From: DATCBF01 sp964401995
GTDB lineage: Bacteria; Actinomycetota; Thermoleophilia; Solirubrobacterales; 70-9
Assembly: GCA_964401995.1 (NCBI GenBank)
Contig: CAYOAP010000006.1
Span: forward strand, 1 to 64,000
Direction of reading: 5' to 3'
Length of the DNA: 64,000 bases
Shown here: piece by piece, positions 34,333 through 42,567 of the stretch
How positions within the stretch are numbered: the first letter of the stretch is position 1
How the letters are laid out: every line of letters starts with the position of its first letter
Notes under the pieces: generated by a model
Told to the model about the DNA's origin: nothing
What the model saw: only the letters and a program-made list of their open reading frames with translations
Database searches by the model: none
Translations under genes and position numbers: made by a program

Positions 34333-34887
34333 TCAACCCTCCTCGTCGCCTTCGACTTCGACGACCCAGGCATCGATGTCGGCGGCAATCAGGATCAGCG
34401 CCCTGGAGTGGGCGAGGACGATGCGCCCAACCAGCGGCGCCGCGTCATCGTCCTCGCGGTCAGGCACCGGCGCGTCCTCAAGCAGGTCTTCGATCGGGGC
34501 CTGCTCGTCAACCTGCTCCTCGACGACCCTGACGATCGCCCGGCGGTGAACGCTCAGCAGCTCGGCGATGTCACGAAACAGCTCCTCGGGCGAGGTTTTC
34601 GCGTGGCCGTGGACCGACATCTGCAGTCGCACCGGCATCCGCTGGATCGCGTCGGGGAGGCTTGCGCTGAGCTCCTCCCGGGTCTGTTCGAGGAAGGCGA
34701 GCTGGGCGGTGAGCAGGCCCTGGCGCCGGATCAGCTCGAAGAAGTTCTCGAACTCGAGCTGGGCGTCGCTGATCTGCGGTGGGTCACCTTCCCAGCGCGC
34801 CTCCCATACGTCGCGGGAAACGTAAGCGCCGGTCAGGGTCTGGCGCACCAGCTCCTCCATCACCCCCTGCGGGCTCACGGCTGACAA
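34333..34887 (-). CDS. Uncharacterised helical protein
   Basis: 184 aa. N-terminal amphipathic segment (PQGVMEELVRQTLTGAYVSRDVWEARWEG), central helices (LIRRQGLLTAQLAFLEQTREEL and LFRDIAELLSVHRRAIVRVVEEQ), an acidic loop, and a hydrophobic C-terminal helix (RIVLAHSRALILIAADIDAWVVEVEG). No family recognised. The start is TTG 34887 or a GTG a few codons later. It stands alone between convergent and same-strand neighbours. Confidence 0.55.
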   Translation of the reverse strand: MSAVSPQGVMEELVRQTLTGAYVSRDVWEARWEGDPPQISDAQLEFENFFELIRRQGLLTAQLAFLEQTREELSASLPDAIQRMPVRLQMSVHGHAKTSPEELFRDIAELLSVHRRAIVRVVEEQVDEQAPIEDLLEDAPVPDREDDDAAPLVGRIVLAHSRALILIAADIDAWVVEVEGDEEG

Positions 34888-34932
34888 CTCTCACCCGAGT
34901 GCACCACACCAACTATGACACCAACACTCATT

Positions 34933-36312
34933 TCAGTGAGAGCGGATGAAGCCACGAATCACACCCACTGCGGGCGAGCGGAACGGGAAGTAGAGGCTGG
35001 AGACGTGACCGCGATCGGGAACCACATACAGGCGCGAGCGCGGAAAGCGGGCCTTTACCTGCTCGGCCTCCTTGACCGAGGTGACGTCATCGACCTGACC
35101 GGCGAGGATCAGGGTCGGGAGGCCAGCCGCCGCGCGCCAGCCGATCGGCACCGGCGTTTCCAGCCCGCCTGCCGGCGGCGCCGGCCAGGTCAGGCAATTG
35201 GTCAGCCGCGAGGCTGGCGAGAGGATGTACTCGCGGCGGCCGAAGGGAGCGAAAGAGCCCCTTGGGATGCGGCGAACCGAGGCGGAGAGCTGGCCGATGC
35301 GCGCGTCGATCGACGCCGCCGGATTCCACAGCAGCGGGTAGTCGTTGCACTCGACCGCGATCTCCAGCCCGTAGGAGAATTCGCCGAGGCTGCCGTGCCC
35401 GGCGGGGCCGGGAGCGATCAGGTGGTTGAGGCGGCGGGGATCGCCCCGCAGGAAGCGGCGGTCGCCTTCGTCGAGGCTGAGGTAGGAGCGCGGCGCCAGG
35501 GTGCCGGCGTCGAGGAGGAAAGCGAGCAGGCCATCGGTCGGGCGTCGCCTGGCATGGAACTTTCCCACCACCGCGCTGAAGCGGCCGACGGCGTCGCCGG
35601 CGCAATCCGGGGCGAGCCGACAAGTCACCCTTAAGCCGTTCAGCGCCGCCGGCAGCAGGGTGCGGTAGTAAGGATCGTCAGCCGGGTAGGCAGAGTCGAG
35701 AATCAGGCCGCGGAGGTGTGACTGGTACCGAACCGCGTAGGCCTGGCCGAACAGCGTCCCGTAAGAGTCGCCGTAGAAGAACACCTTGCCCAAGCCCAGC
35801 GCCTGGCGCACCGCGTCGAGGTCGGCGGCGGCTTCAGCAGTGGTGTAGGCGGCGAAGCGGGGGCCGAGCTGATTCGCGCATTCACCGACGGCGATCGCTT
35901 CCGGGACCAGGCCTCCCTGCAGAGCCGGGCAGTTGATCGCGTCCGAGCGCCCGGTGCCGCGCTCGTCGAAGAAGACGAGGTCGCGGCGGCGCAGCAGCGG
36001 CCCCAGCGCCGCGATCAGGGAGCGGGCGTAGGGAGCGGCGGTCGAGGCGTACCCCGGGCCGCCGTCCATCGCCATGATCGTCCCCAGCGAGGGGTGTCCG
36101 CGGTCGCTGCGTCGGCGCACGGCGAAGGCGACCTTGGTGGTCCCCAGCGCCGGCTCGGCGCGACGGAAAGGGACCTCGATCTGGCCGCAGAGCAGCGGCC
36201 TATGGGTGCCGAGCTGGCAGCTGTTGAGCTTGACCGCGCCGGCGTCCGAGGCCAGCAGCGGCAGGGCTGAGAGTGCGACCAGGAGGATGAGCCAAGCGCG
36301 GCGGTCCTTCAT
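34933..36312 (-). CDS. Secreted alpha/beta hydrolase (tripeptidyl aminopeptidase-like)
   Basis: 459 aa with an N-terminal signal peptide (MKDRRAWLILLVALSALPLLASDAGA). The alpha/beta-hydrolase core has the oxyanion DGGPGYAS (83-90), DERGTGRSD (116-124), nucleophile S183 in GDSYG, a late Asp (ILAGQVDDVTS) and H in DRGHVSS. The HGGPG-type oxyanion and C-terminal TAP-like end place it with proline iminopeptidases/tripeptidyl aminopeptidases of actinobacteria, which trim peptides outside the cell. Length is typical. Confidence 0.88.
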   Translation of the reverse strand: MKDRRAWLILLVALSALPLLASDAGAVKLNSCQLGTHRPLLCGQIEVPFRRAEPALGTTKVAFAVRRRSDRGHPSLGTIMAMDGGPGYASTAAPYARSLIAALGPLLRRRDLVFFDERGTGRSDAINCPALQGGLVPEAIAVGECANQLGPRFAAYTTAEAAADLDAVRQALGLGKVFFYGDSYGTLFGQAYAVRYQSHLRGLILDSAYPADDPYYRTLLPAALNGLRVTCRLAPDCAGDAVGRFSAVVGKFHARRRPTDGLLAFLLDAGTLAPRSYLSLDEGDRRFLRGDPRRLNHLIAPGPAGHGSLGEFSYGLEIAVECNDYPLLWNPAASIDARIGQLSASVRRIPRGSFAPFGRREYILSPASRLTNCLTWPAPPAGGLETPVPIGWRAAAGLPTLILAGQVDDVTSVKEAEQVKARFPRSRLYVVPDRGHVSSLYFPFRSPAVGVIRGFIRSH

Positions 36313-36335
36313 CGAATGACCGTAGCCGACCGTGC

Positions 36336-37157
36336 TCAGCTGCAGGCGGCGATGGCGGCGATAAGCGCGGCCACGCGCTCCGGCGCCTGGGCGATGAACC
36401 CGTGCCCGCCGCCAGGGAAGATCTCGAGCTGGGCACCGGCGATCGCGGCAGACAGCAGCCCGGCGTTGGCGGAGGGGATCACCAAGTCTTCATCCCCTGC
36501 CATCACCAGCGTCGGCGCCTCGACCGCAGCCAGGCGCGGGCCGCCGGGCCCGGCGTGCCAGCGGCCCATCGCCTCCTCCTGCGCCAGCAGCGTCGCCGCT
36601 GAGAGAGCGGCCCGGGCGGCCGCGACGACATCGCCGAATTCGGCGTCGATCTGCGCGGCGAGGACGGCCGGGAAGAGCAGGCCGATCAGGCGGCTGGCCT
36701 GATCGCGCGGCGTCCCGCTGTGGTCATAGAGGCGAGCGGTCGCGCTTGGCTCAGCAGGCACAGACTCCGGGCCACCCGGGTCGGTGGCAAGCAGGGCGAG
36801 GCTGCTGACTCGCCCGGGATGGCCAGCCGCCAGCTGCTGGGCGATGAAGCCACCCATCGACCAGCCGGCCACGCTCGCCCGCTTGATCTCAAGCGCATCA
36901 AGCAGCCTGACCAGGTCCTCGGCCAGGCGGGAGATCGTCATCTCCCCCGCTCCCAGCTCGGACCCGCCGGTTCCCCGGTTGTCGGGACGGAGCACGCTGA
37001 AGTTCGCGCCGAGGGCGGCAAGAAAGGCCGGGTCCCAGTCGGCGCCCGTCGCCGCGTAGCCGTTGATCAGCAGCAGCGGCGGGCCTTTGCCGTGCCGGGT
37101 CCAGGCGATCTGCCCGTCGCCAGTGTCGACGCTGCCCGTGGCCTCCCCGTTCTCCAT
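36336..37157 (-). CDS. Alpha/beta hydrolase
   Basis: 273-aa single-domain hydrolase. Nucleophile S100 in GWSMGG, acid in MAGDEDLVIP, His in GGGHGFIAQ; oxyanion region INGYAATGADW. No signal peptide, so cytoplasmic. It resembles small esterases/3-oxoadipate enol-lactonase-like proteins; the substrate cannot be named. It lies 23 bp upstream of the secreted hydrolase gene on the same strand, so they could be co-expressed although their compartments differ. Confidence 0.88.
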   Translation of the reverse strand: MENGEATGSVDTGDGQIAWTRHGKGPPLLLINGYAATGADWDPAFLAALGANFSVLRPDNRGTGGSELGAGEMTISRLAEDLVRLLDALEIKRASVAGWSMGGFIAQQLAAGHPGRVSSLALLATDPGGPESVPAEPSATARLYDHSGTPRDQASRLIGLLFPAVLAAQIDAEFGDVVAAARAALSAATLLAQEEAMGRWHAGPGGPRLAAVEAPTLVMAGDEDLVIPSANAGLLSAAIAGAQLEIFPGGGHGFIAQAPERVAALIAAIAACS

Positions 37158-37191
37158 CGGAGCAACGCTAACCGTCGGCTAGGGTGCGCGC

Positions 37192-38268
37192 GTGAACGCC
37201 ATCGCAGGGGCACTGGTGCCCGACCGCACTCCGACCCTGCCCCAGCGCCTGCTGCGGATCGCGATCTGGGTCGGCGGCGTCACGCTCGTCCTCTTCGTCC
37301 TCAACCTGCTTGGCATCCCGGCTTCGGACTGGATCCGCGAACTGCTGCACAAAGTCGCCGAGGTGCCGCTCTGGGCGATCGTCTCCGGAGTCCTGCTGGA
37401 GACCGCGCAGACCAGCCTCGCCGCCCTCGCCTGGTACGGGATCCTGCGCGCCGCCCTCCCGCGCGCCAAGCCCTCCTACCGCCTCGTCCTCGGCGCCTAC
37501 GCGGTGGCGGTGGCGCTGAACGGGTTCCTGCCGGCAAACCTCGGCACCTGGGTGATGCTGATGATGTTCACGGCGCTGATCGCGGGGGCGACCTTCACCA
37601 TGGTGCTCTCGGGGATCGTCGTCCAGAAGATCCCCTTCTCAATCTTCAACATCGCGCTCTACCTCTACCTCTTCCTCACCGTCAGCGGCTCGTTCTCGAT
37701 CAAGCTCGGCTTCATCTCCGATCACACCGGACTGGTCGTGCTGATCGCGATCGCCGCGGTCGTGCTGATCGGCCTCCTGATCCGCATCTTCTGGCCGAAG
37801 CTGGAGAAGCTGCGCAAGGAGCTGGTCGCCGGCGGCGCGATCCTGCGCACGCCGCGGCGAGCCTTCACCCGGCTCTTCCTGCCCGAGCTCGGCAGCTACC
37901 TAGCCCGGCTGGCGATCGTCGGCGTCTTCCTCGGCGCCTACGGCATCCCGGTGACCTTCCACAACATCGCCACCGTCACCGCCTCCAACTCGATCTCCAA
38001 CAGCGTCTCGGCCACGCCCGGCGGCGTCGGCGTCACCCAGGCGATGAACTCCGCCGCCCTCTCCGGCTCGACCAGCGCCGCCGACGCCACCGCCTACTCG
38101 ATCGGCCAGCAGCTGATCATCACCACCTGGGACGTCCTCTTCGCCGTGATCATCGTCTCCTGGGTCTTCGGCTGGTCAGGAGGCAAGGAACTGGTCGAGA
38201 CCTCCTACGAGGACGCCAAGGTCAAGAGCCGCGAGCTCAAAGCGAAACGGAAAAAGCGCTCAACCTAG
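37192..38268 (+). CDS. UPF0104/lysylphosphatidylglycerol-synthase-TM-like membrane protein
   Basis: 358 aa with about eight membrane helices and the flippase-like pattern FLPANLGTWVMLMMF (residues ~105-120) and NSVSATPGGVGVTQAMNS (~270-287), both typical of the MprF N-terminal/UPF0104 family. The C-terminal ~25 residues are very basic. It lacks the soluble aminoacyl-transfer domain, so a lipid-transport role is likelier than lipid modification. GTG 37192 is used. Its stop overlaps the convergent repeat-protein stop by 4 bp. Confidence 0.82.
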   Translation: MNAIAGALVPDRTPTLPQRLLRIAIWVGGVTLVLFVLNLLGIPASDWIRELLHKVAEVPLWAIVSGVLLETAQTSLAALAWYGILRAALPRAKPSYRLVLGAYAVAVALNGFLPANLGTWVMLMMFTALIAGATFTMVLSGIVVQKIPFSIFNIALYLYLFLTVSGSFSIKLGFISDHTGLVVLIAIAAVVLIGLLIRIFWPKLEKLRKELVAGGAILRTPRRAFTRLFLPELGSYLARLAIVGVFLGAYGIPVTFHNIATVTASNSISNSVSATPGGVGVTQAMNSAALSGSTSAADATAYSIGQQLIITTWDVLFAVIIVSWVFGWSGGKELVETSYEDAKVKSRELKAKRKKRST

Positions 38269-39746
38269 GCTCGGCGTTTGTGTTTGGCGTGATGTTTTTT
38301 GATCCTCACGCAGACCTTCTTGCCGTGCCTCGTCGTCTTCCGGAAGCCTTTTCGGCAATGTGGTGACGGCGAAGCGTGTTTGACCACCGGGCCTGGGATG
38401 ACGGGGGCCACGATGGGCGGGGTTGGCGCCGCCTCTCCCGTTTTGAGCAGGTGCGCATCGACGGAGGGGACCGTTCCCGGCGGGGTCACCGTGATCGCAT
38501 CGGCCTGCGCGAGAGTCGGCTTGTCGTTATAGAACTGGAGCTGGTAGCCGTCGTCTTCTTCTTCAAATTCAAGCGAGAAAGCGACCTTGTAGGCACCACC
38601 GGCCAAGCCGCCGATGGTGTATTTGCCGCTTCCGTTGCTGAGCACACAGCGCACGTACTGACCGCTGCTCAATTCGTATGCGCAGACTGAGATTTCGGCA
38701 AGCGGCACGCCGGTGGTCAGCCTGGTGACCGACCCGCTCACCCTTCCCCCCACGCGCATCGCGGCATCGATCCCCGACGTTGTCGCTCCCGCGGTGACCG
38801 AGACCGAATCAGCCGCGGCAAGCGATGGCTTGTCGTTGTAGTACTGCGTCACGTAATTGAGGCTTCCCGGGGCCCAGAATTCAACCTTGTAGGCGCCGGT
38901 GCCCAGGCGCGAAAGCGCGTATTCGCCGCTGCTGCCGGTTTCGGTGCAGTTGGCGTATTCGCCGGTGGAGGCTTCGAGAGCGCAGACTTCGATCCCGGCA
39001 AGCGCGCCATGGCTCAAGGCGTCGGTCACTTTGCCTTTGATCTGCCCCCCCGGCGTCAATTCGGCGCCGATGCCCGACGTGACCGCGCCAGCGGTCACCG
39101 AAACGGGGGTTCCGGTTTCGGAGAAAGATTTGCCGTTATAAAGCTGCCCAAAGTAGTTGAGGCCGGCTGGCCAGAATTCGACTTCATAGATGCCGGTCGC
39201 CAATCCCAACAGTTTGTATTCCCCACTTGCGTCGGTTTCCGTGCAGCCGCCGAATGTGGTTGATCCGTAGGCGCAGACTTCAACCCCTTCGATTCCGGCT
39301 TTGCTGACCGCATCGATCACTTTGCCTTTGATCTGGCCACCGGGGTGCATTTCAGCGTTGATGTTGGAGACCGTGGCTGGCGCAGTGACAGCGACGGCTG
39401 TTGCCTGAGAGAACGATGTTTTGTTGTTGTAGTACTGGGTCAGATAGTTGAGGCCGTTGCTGCGGCCCCAGAATTCGACCCGGTAAGAGCCGGTGGCAAG
39501 GCCGGAGAGGGTGTATTCGCCGGCTGCATCGGTTTCTTCGCAGCCTGTGAATTCATATTCGGGCGCCTCGTAGGCGCAGACTTCGATGCCTTCGATCCCG
39601 GCTTTGCTGACCGCGTCGATGACTTTGCCTTTGATCGACCCGGTTGCCACCGCCGATGCCATTGCCGGCAGCAGCAGAAGCGCGCTGATGATGAGCGCCG
39701 CGGCCACGCCACCGATTCGAACTGCCCCAATCCCTCTCAGATTCAA
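38265..39746 (-). CDS. Secreted protein with four CNA-B/carboxypeptidase-regulatory-like repeats
   Basis: 493 aa. A signal peptide (GGVAAALIISALLLLPAMASA) is followed by four repeats of ~95 residues, each with IKGKVIDAVSKAGIEGIEVCAYE..., a Cys pair (C-x~15-C), ...ETDASGEYTLSGLATGSYRVEFW and NYLTQYYN. These are beta-sandwich modules of the carboxypeptidase-regulatory/SdrD-B type, usually stalks of surface proteins. The tail is basic (RKGFRKTTRHGKKVCVRIKKHHAKHKRR) and may bind the cell wall. I start at TTG 39746, which has GGAGG 4 bp upstream; a frame opening at 39794 lacks a ribosome site. Confidence 0.82.
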   Translation of the reverse strand: MNLRGIGAVRIGGVAAALIISALLLLPAMASAVATGSIKGKVIDAVSKAGIEGIEVCAYEAPEYEFTGCEETDAAGEYTLSGLATGSYRVEFWGRSNGLNYLTQYYNNKTSFSQATAVAVTAPATVSNINAEMHPGGQIKGKVIDAVSKAGIEGVEVCAYGSTTFGGCTETDASGEYKLLGLATGIYEVEFWPAGLNYFGQLYNGKSFSETGTPVSVTAGAVTSGIGAELTPGGQIKGKVTDALSHGALAGIEVCALEASTGEYANCTETGSSGEYALSRLGTGAYKVEFWAPGSLNYVTQYYNDKPSLAAADSVSVTAGATTSGIDAAMRVGGRVSGSVTRLTTGVPLAEISVCAYELSSGQYVRCVLSNGSGKYTIGGLAGGAYKVAFSLEFEEEDDGYQLQFYNDKPTLAQADAITVTPPGTVPSVDAHLLKTGEAAPTPPIVAPVIPGPVVKHASPSPHCRKGFRKTTRHGKKVCVRIKKHHAKHKRRA

Positions 39747-39887
39747 AACGCCTCCGTTCACAACGGCCCTGCCGAGCCAAGGTTCTTTGAACAATCAGAG
39801 CGCGACAGGCTATATCGCCAGGCGGCACGAAGGGCGCGCGCAAACCGTGCCCAAACTGCGCGCTCTTTTTGCCGCCGAGACAAATGC

Positions 39888-39899
39888 GAACATATGTTC
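39888..39899. promoter_or_regulatory. LexA/SOS box
   Basis: GAACATATGTTC, a perfect 12-bp palindrome inside CGAACATATGTTCC. It matches the Gram-positive/actinobacterial LexA operator (CGAAC-N4-GTTCG) in all core positions except the last G. It lies 23 bp upstream of the YegP-like start at 39923, where bound LexA would repress. Confidence 0.75.
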
Positions 39900-39922
39900 C
39901 CCTGCTACCAACGGAGGAACAG

Positions 39923-40156
39923 ATGCCTCATTTCGATGCCTACGAAGACCTGGTTGGAAAGTGGCGCTGGCGGCTTGTCGCCGCCGACGGCCGCACGGTG
40001 GCGACCTCCGGGGAGTCCTTCGATTCGCACTGGCACGCCCTCAGAGCCGCCGAAGACGTGCGCGGCGTCGCCTCTGGCGCTCGAATCTCCAGCACGCCTG
40101 GCGACGGAGTCAAGGACGCGCTCGGCGCGATCATCGAGCGCGAGCTGGTCGGCTAG
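39923..40156 (+). CDS. YegP/DUF1508-family protein
   Basis: 77 aa with one DUF1508 module: FDAYEDLVGKWRWRLVAADGRTVATSGESFDSHWHALRAAEDV is the family pattern (WRWRL...NG..VA.S.ESY.S...A..). These small proteins often occur as tandem modules and have no settled biochemical role. The ATG at 39923 has CGGAGGAACAG directly upstream. The LexA box in front suggests DNA-damage induction. Confidence 0.85.
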   Translation: MPHFDAYEDLVGKWRWRLVAADGRTVATSGESFDSHWHALRAAEDVRGVASGARISSTPGDGVKDALGAIIERELVG

Positions 40157-40162
40157 GAGCCC

Positions 40163-40462
40163 CTAAGAAGCAGGCGCCGCGGCGACGGGGTGCGCGGTCG
40201 CCCACTCAGCGATCCGCGCCGACTCGGTGACCACCTCGCCGTCATCGGTGATCAGAACCGGCACCACCCGCTGACCGCTCAACTCCTCGACCTCGCGCCG
40301 GCCATCGGTGGTCCAGTGGAGGAATCTGGGACCGACACCGAGCCCGTAGACCTTGACCACCTCGGGCTCATAGCCCGAGTCGAGCAGGGCCTGGTGGGCG
40401 GTGCGGCACGCATGCTCATGACCCACGGTCGGAAACGTTCCCCAACATACGTAGAGCTTCAT
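40163..40462 (-). CDS. Glutaredoxin/GST-N-like thioredoxin-fold protein
   Basis: 99 aa. LYVCWGTFP at the N-terminus carries one Cys in the usual redox position, without a second (CxxS/CxxC missing). RRVEELSGQRVVPVLITDDGEVVTESARIAEW-type residues (VVPVL with cis-Pro and ESARI) mark the GSH-binding half of GST/glutaredoxin folds. A monothiol or binding role is more likely than dithiol oxidoreduction. Start at ATG 40462. It ends 6 bp from the convergent YegP stop. Confidence 0.78.
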   Translation of the reverse strand: MKLYVCWGTFPTVGHEHACRTAHQALLDSGYEPEVVKVYGLGVGPRFLHWTTDGRREVEELSGQRVVPVLITDDGEVVTESARIAEWATAHPVAAAPAS

Positions 40463-40487
40463 ATGCACAACAATGTATCGGGCACGC

Positions 40488-40985
40488 TCAGGCGAAGGAG
40501 CTGGCCAAGTCGCGATCAATCTCAAGCAGGTAGGGCGCGACCAAGCCCTCATAGGCAGCCTTACGGTCCTCGGGAAGGTCCTTCCAGCCGGTCACCGAGC
40601 CGCGGCAGTTGCTTGCTCCACAGAGACAGCCGCCTGGAAAATGCTCGACCGAGTAGTTGCGCATCGCGTAGTCGAAGGTGATCTCTTCTCCGTCGGAGAT
40701 CGACCTCCGGGCAACGAAGTCACAGGCGCCGGTCGAGTTCAGCTCGACGCCGCAATTCGGACTGCATGAGTGGTTGACCTTGGGGCCGAGGCCACCGTGG
40801 CGGGCCCATTTGGTGCGGCTTACCTGGGTCGCGTGCGAGTCGTTGCAGGCAACCTCGCCTTCGAGCTCCCCCACCATCACCGTCTCGCCGATCTCAAAGC
40901 CACGAGTCGCACGAACGCCACCGCCCTTGCCACCTTCGGGAGTGCATAGCTCATATCCGACAGGACCCAAGGGACCACCTCTCAA
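40488..40985 (-). CDS. SET-domain protein
   Basis: 165 aa. GGVRATRGFEIGETV starts the SET fold, VNHSCSPNC and EEITFDYAMRNY are the catalytic knot motifs (with the key Tyr), and CLCGASNCRG is a post-SET cysteine motif. All elements of a lysine methyltransferase are present, an originally eukaryotic-looking family found in scattered bacteria. The target is unknown; no histone-like gene lies nearby. The start is TTG 40985. Confidence 0.85.
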   Translation of the reverse strand: MRGGPLGPVGYELCTPEGGKGGGVRATRGFEIGETVMVGELEGEVACNDSHATQVSRTKWARHGGLGPKVNHSCSPNCGVELNSTGACDFVARRSISDGEEITFDYAMRNYSVEHFPGGCLCGASNCRGSVTGWKDLPEDRKAAYEGLVAPYLLEIDRDLASSFA

Positions 40986-41045
40986 TTGTTTGAGCGCTGC
41001 GAAACCGCGCCCGACGAGCCTAGTCCATCGCAGAATCAGGACTGT

Positions 41046-42179
41046 TCAGGCGTCGAACCAGCGGGCGCGGCGGCTTGAGCCGAAGCTCTCCTTCTCGGCG
41101 ACAAGCGCGTCAGAAGGCGCCTGAAAGGCGCCGGTCGGTTTCGGCCCAGAGAGGAAGTCGACGTCGACCCGGCCGACCCGGCCTGACCCAAACTCGATGT
41201 AGCAAGACCCGAGGCCGTCATATCCATCGGGGGCCTGGTCGCCACGCACGCGTGCGATCAGCGCGGCGGCGGCGACCCGGGCCGCTCCCTCGGCGAAGAC
41301 GCCGGCCTTCGGCACCCCAACCGTGGTCACATCACCAACCGCGTATACGCCCGGGAGCTGCGTCTCAAGCGTCTTCGAATCAACCGGCACGTAGCCGTCG
41401 ACGGTCATGCCACTCGCCACGACCACGTCCGGCGCACGGTGCTTGGGCACGCCGAGGAAGAGGTCGTATGGCACCTCGCTGCCATCTTCAAGCAGGGCGA
41501 CGCTGCGGGTTGGGTCGAGAGAGCCGATCCGCGCTCCCGGAACGAAGCCGATCTCGCGCTCGGCGAAGGCGGTGATCAGCGCCGCCGAGGTCTCGGGCGA
41601 CGGCGGCACCGGGCTGCCGAGCGGCATCAGAAAGGTGATCTCAGAGGCATCGCGGATGCTGCGGGCGGAGAGGTAGTCGTGCATCAGCAACGAGGCCTCG
41701 CTTGGCGCCGGCGGGCACTTGAAGGGCGCTCCGCAGACCCCGATCACGACCCGGCCCCCGGCGAACTCCGGCAGCAGCCTGGCCACCCGTTCGGCGCCGG
41801 CGACTGAGTAGAACTCGTTGCCATCCTCGGCCAGCCCCGGGGTCGCATCCATGTCGTAGTCGGCGCCGAGCGCCACGACGAGGAAGTCGGCCTCATGAAC
41901 GCCGGCGTCGGTGGCCACCGACCGCGCTGTCGGATCGATCGAGACAACCGTCTCCCGCAGCAGCCGCACGCCCGGCTTGGCGAAGCCGCTGTAAGGGAGG
42001 CGAACCGCCTCGGCGGTCTTGCGCCCGAACATGACGTCGAGCTTCGAGAAGCCGAAGACGAAGGAGTCGCTCTTGTCGATCACGGTCACATCGACCTCGT
42101 CGCCAAGCCCCTCCGATAGGCAGGTGGCCAGCTCAAGGCCGCCGAACCCCGCGCCCAGAACCAGAACTCGCGTCTTCAC
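41046..42179 (-). CDS. FAD-dependent pyridine-nucleotide/sulfide:quinone oxidoreductase-like protein
   Basis: 377 aa. The FAD dinucleotide-binding motif is LGAGFGGLE (8-16) and a second GDVTTVG near 297 binds the flavin end. DVMFGRKTAEAVRLPYSGF and CGAPFKCPPAPSEASLLMHDYL match the SQR/flavocytochrome-c sulfide dehydrogenase branch; C179 and C184 in CGAPFKCPP sit where SQR-like proteins carry a redox Cys. It could oxidise sulfide, or act as a type II NADH dehydrogenase-like enzyme. The start overlaps the DUF1330 stop. Confidence 0.85.
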   Translation of the reverse strand: MKTRVLVLGAGFGGLELATCLSEGLGDEVDVTVIDKSDSFVFGFSKLDVMFGRKTAEAVRLPYSGFAKPGVRLLRETVVSIDPTARSVATDAGVHEADFLVVALGADYDMDATPGLAEDGNEFYSVAGAERVARLLPEFAGGRVVIGVCGAPFKCPPAPSEASLLMHDYLSARSIRDASEITFLMPLGSPVPPSPETSAALITAFAEREIGFVPGARIGSLDPTRSVALLEDGSEVPYDLFLGVPKHRAPDVVVASGMTVDGYVPVDSKTLETQLPGVYAVGDVTTVGVPKAGVFAEGAARVAAAALIARVRGDQAPDGYDGLGSCYIEFGSGRVGRVDVDFLSGPKPTGAFQAPSDALVAEKESFGSSRRARWFDA

Positions 42180-42553
42180 GCGTCTTCAGCCTGGTCCATC
42201 GGGTGAAGCTCGCCCTTGGCCAACGCTTCGGTGCGCAGATGCCCGATCGCTTTGTACTCGTCGGAGCCGATCATTCCGAGGAAGGCCTGGCGGCTGGGGT
42301 ATTCGACGAGGACAACCATGTCCCAGGAGTCGCCGCCGATCAGCGCCGTGACGGGATCGCCCAGGAAAACGATCCGCCCGCCCGCCTTCTCCAACAGCGG
42401 CGCGACGGCATCGCCGTATTCGGCGTAGCGCTCTTTGCCGCCGTCGGGCCGAAAGGCGAGCAGGTTCAGCATCACCACTGGGCCATCCTCGTCGGCGCGG
42501 GCCGTGAAGGCGGTGAACCCCTCCTGGTTGAACTGCTCTGGCTCGGCATCCAC
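42176..42553 (-). CDS. DUF1330-family protein
   Basis: 125 aa of the dimeric ferredoxin-like alpha/beta-barrel type. VVMLNLLAFRPDGGKERYAEYGDAVAPLLEKAGGRIVF and DMVVLVEYPSRQAFLGMIGSDEYKAIGHLRTEAL are the two halves. Role unknown. GTG 42553 with GGAGG 9 bp upstream. It overlaps the flavoprotein gene by 4 bp, so a joint oxidation-related function is possible. Confidence 0.88.
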   Translation of the reverse strand: MDAEPEQFNQEGFTAFTARADEDGPVVMLNLLAFRPDGGKERYAEYGDAVAPLLEKAGGRIVFLGDPVTALIGGDSWDMVVLVEYPSRQAFLGMIGSDEYKAIGHLRTEALAKGELHPMDQAEDA

Positions 42554-42567
42554 GTTGGCTTCCCTCC

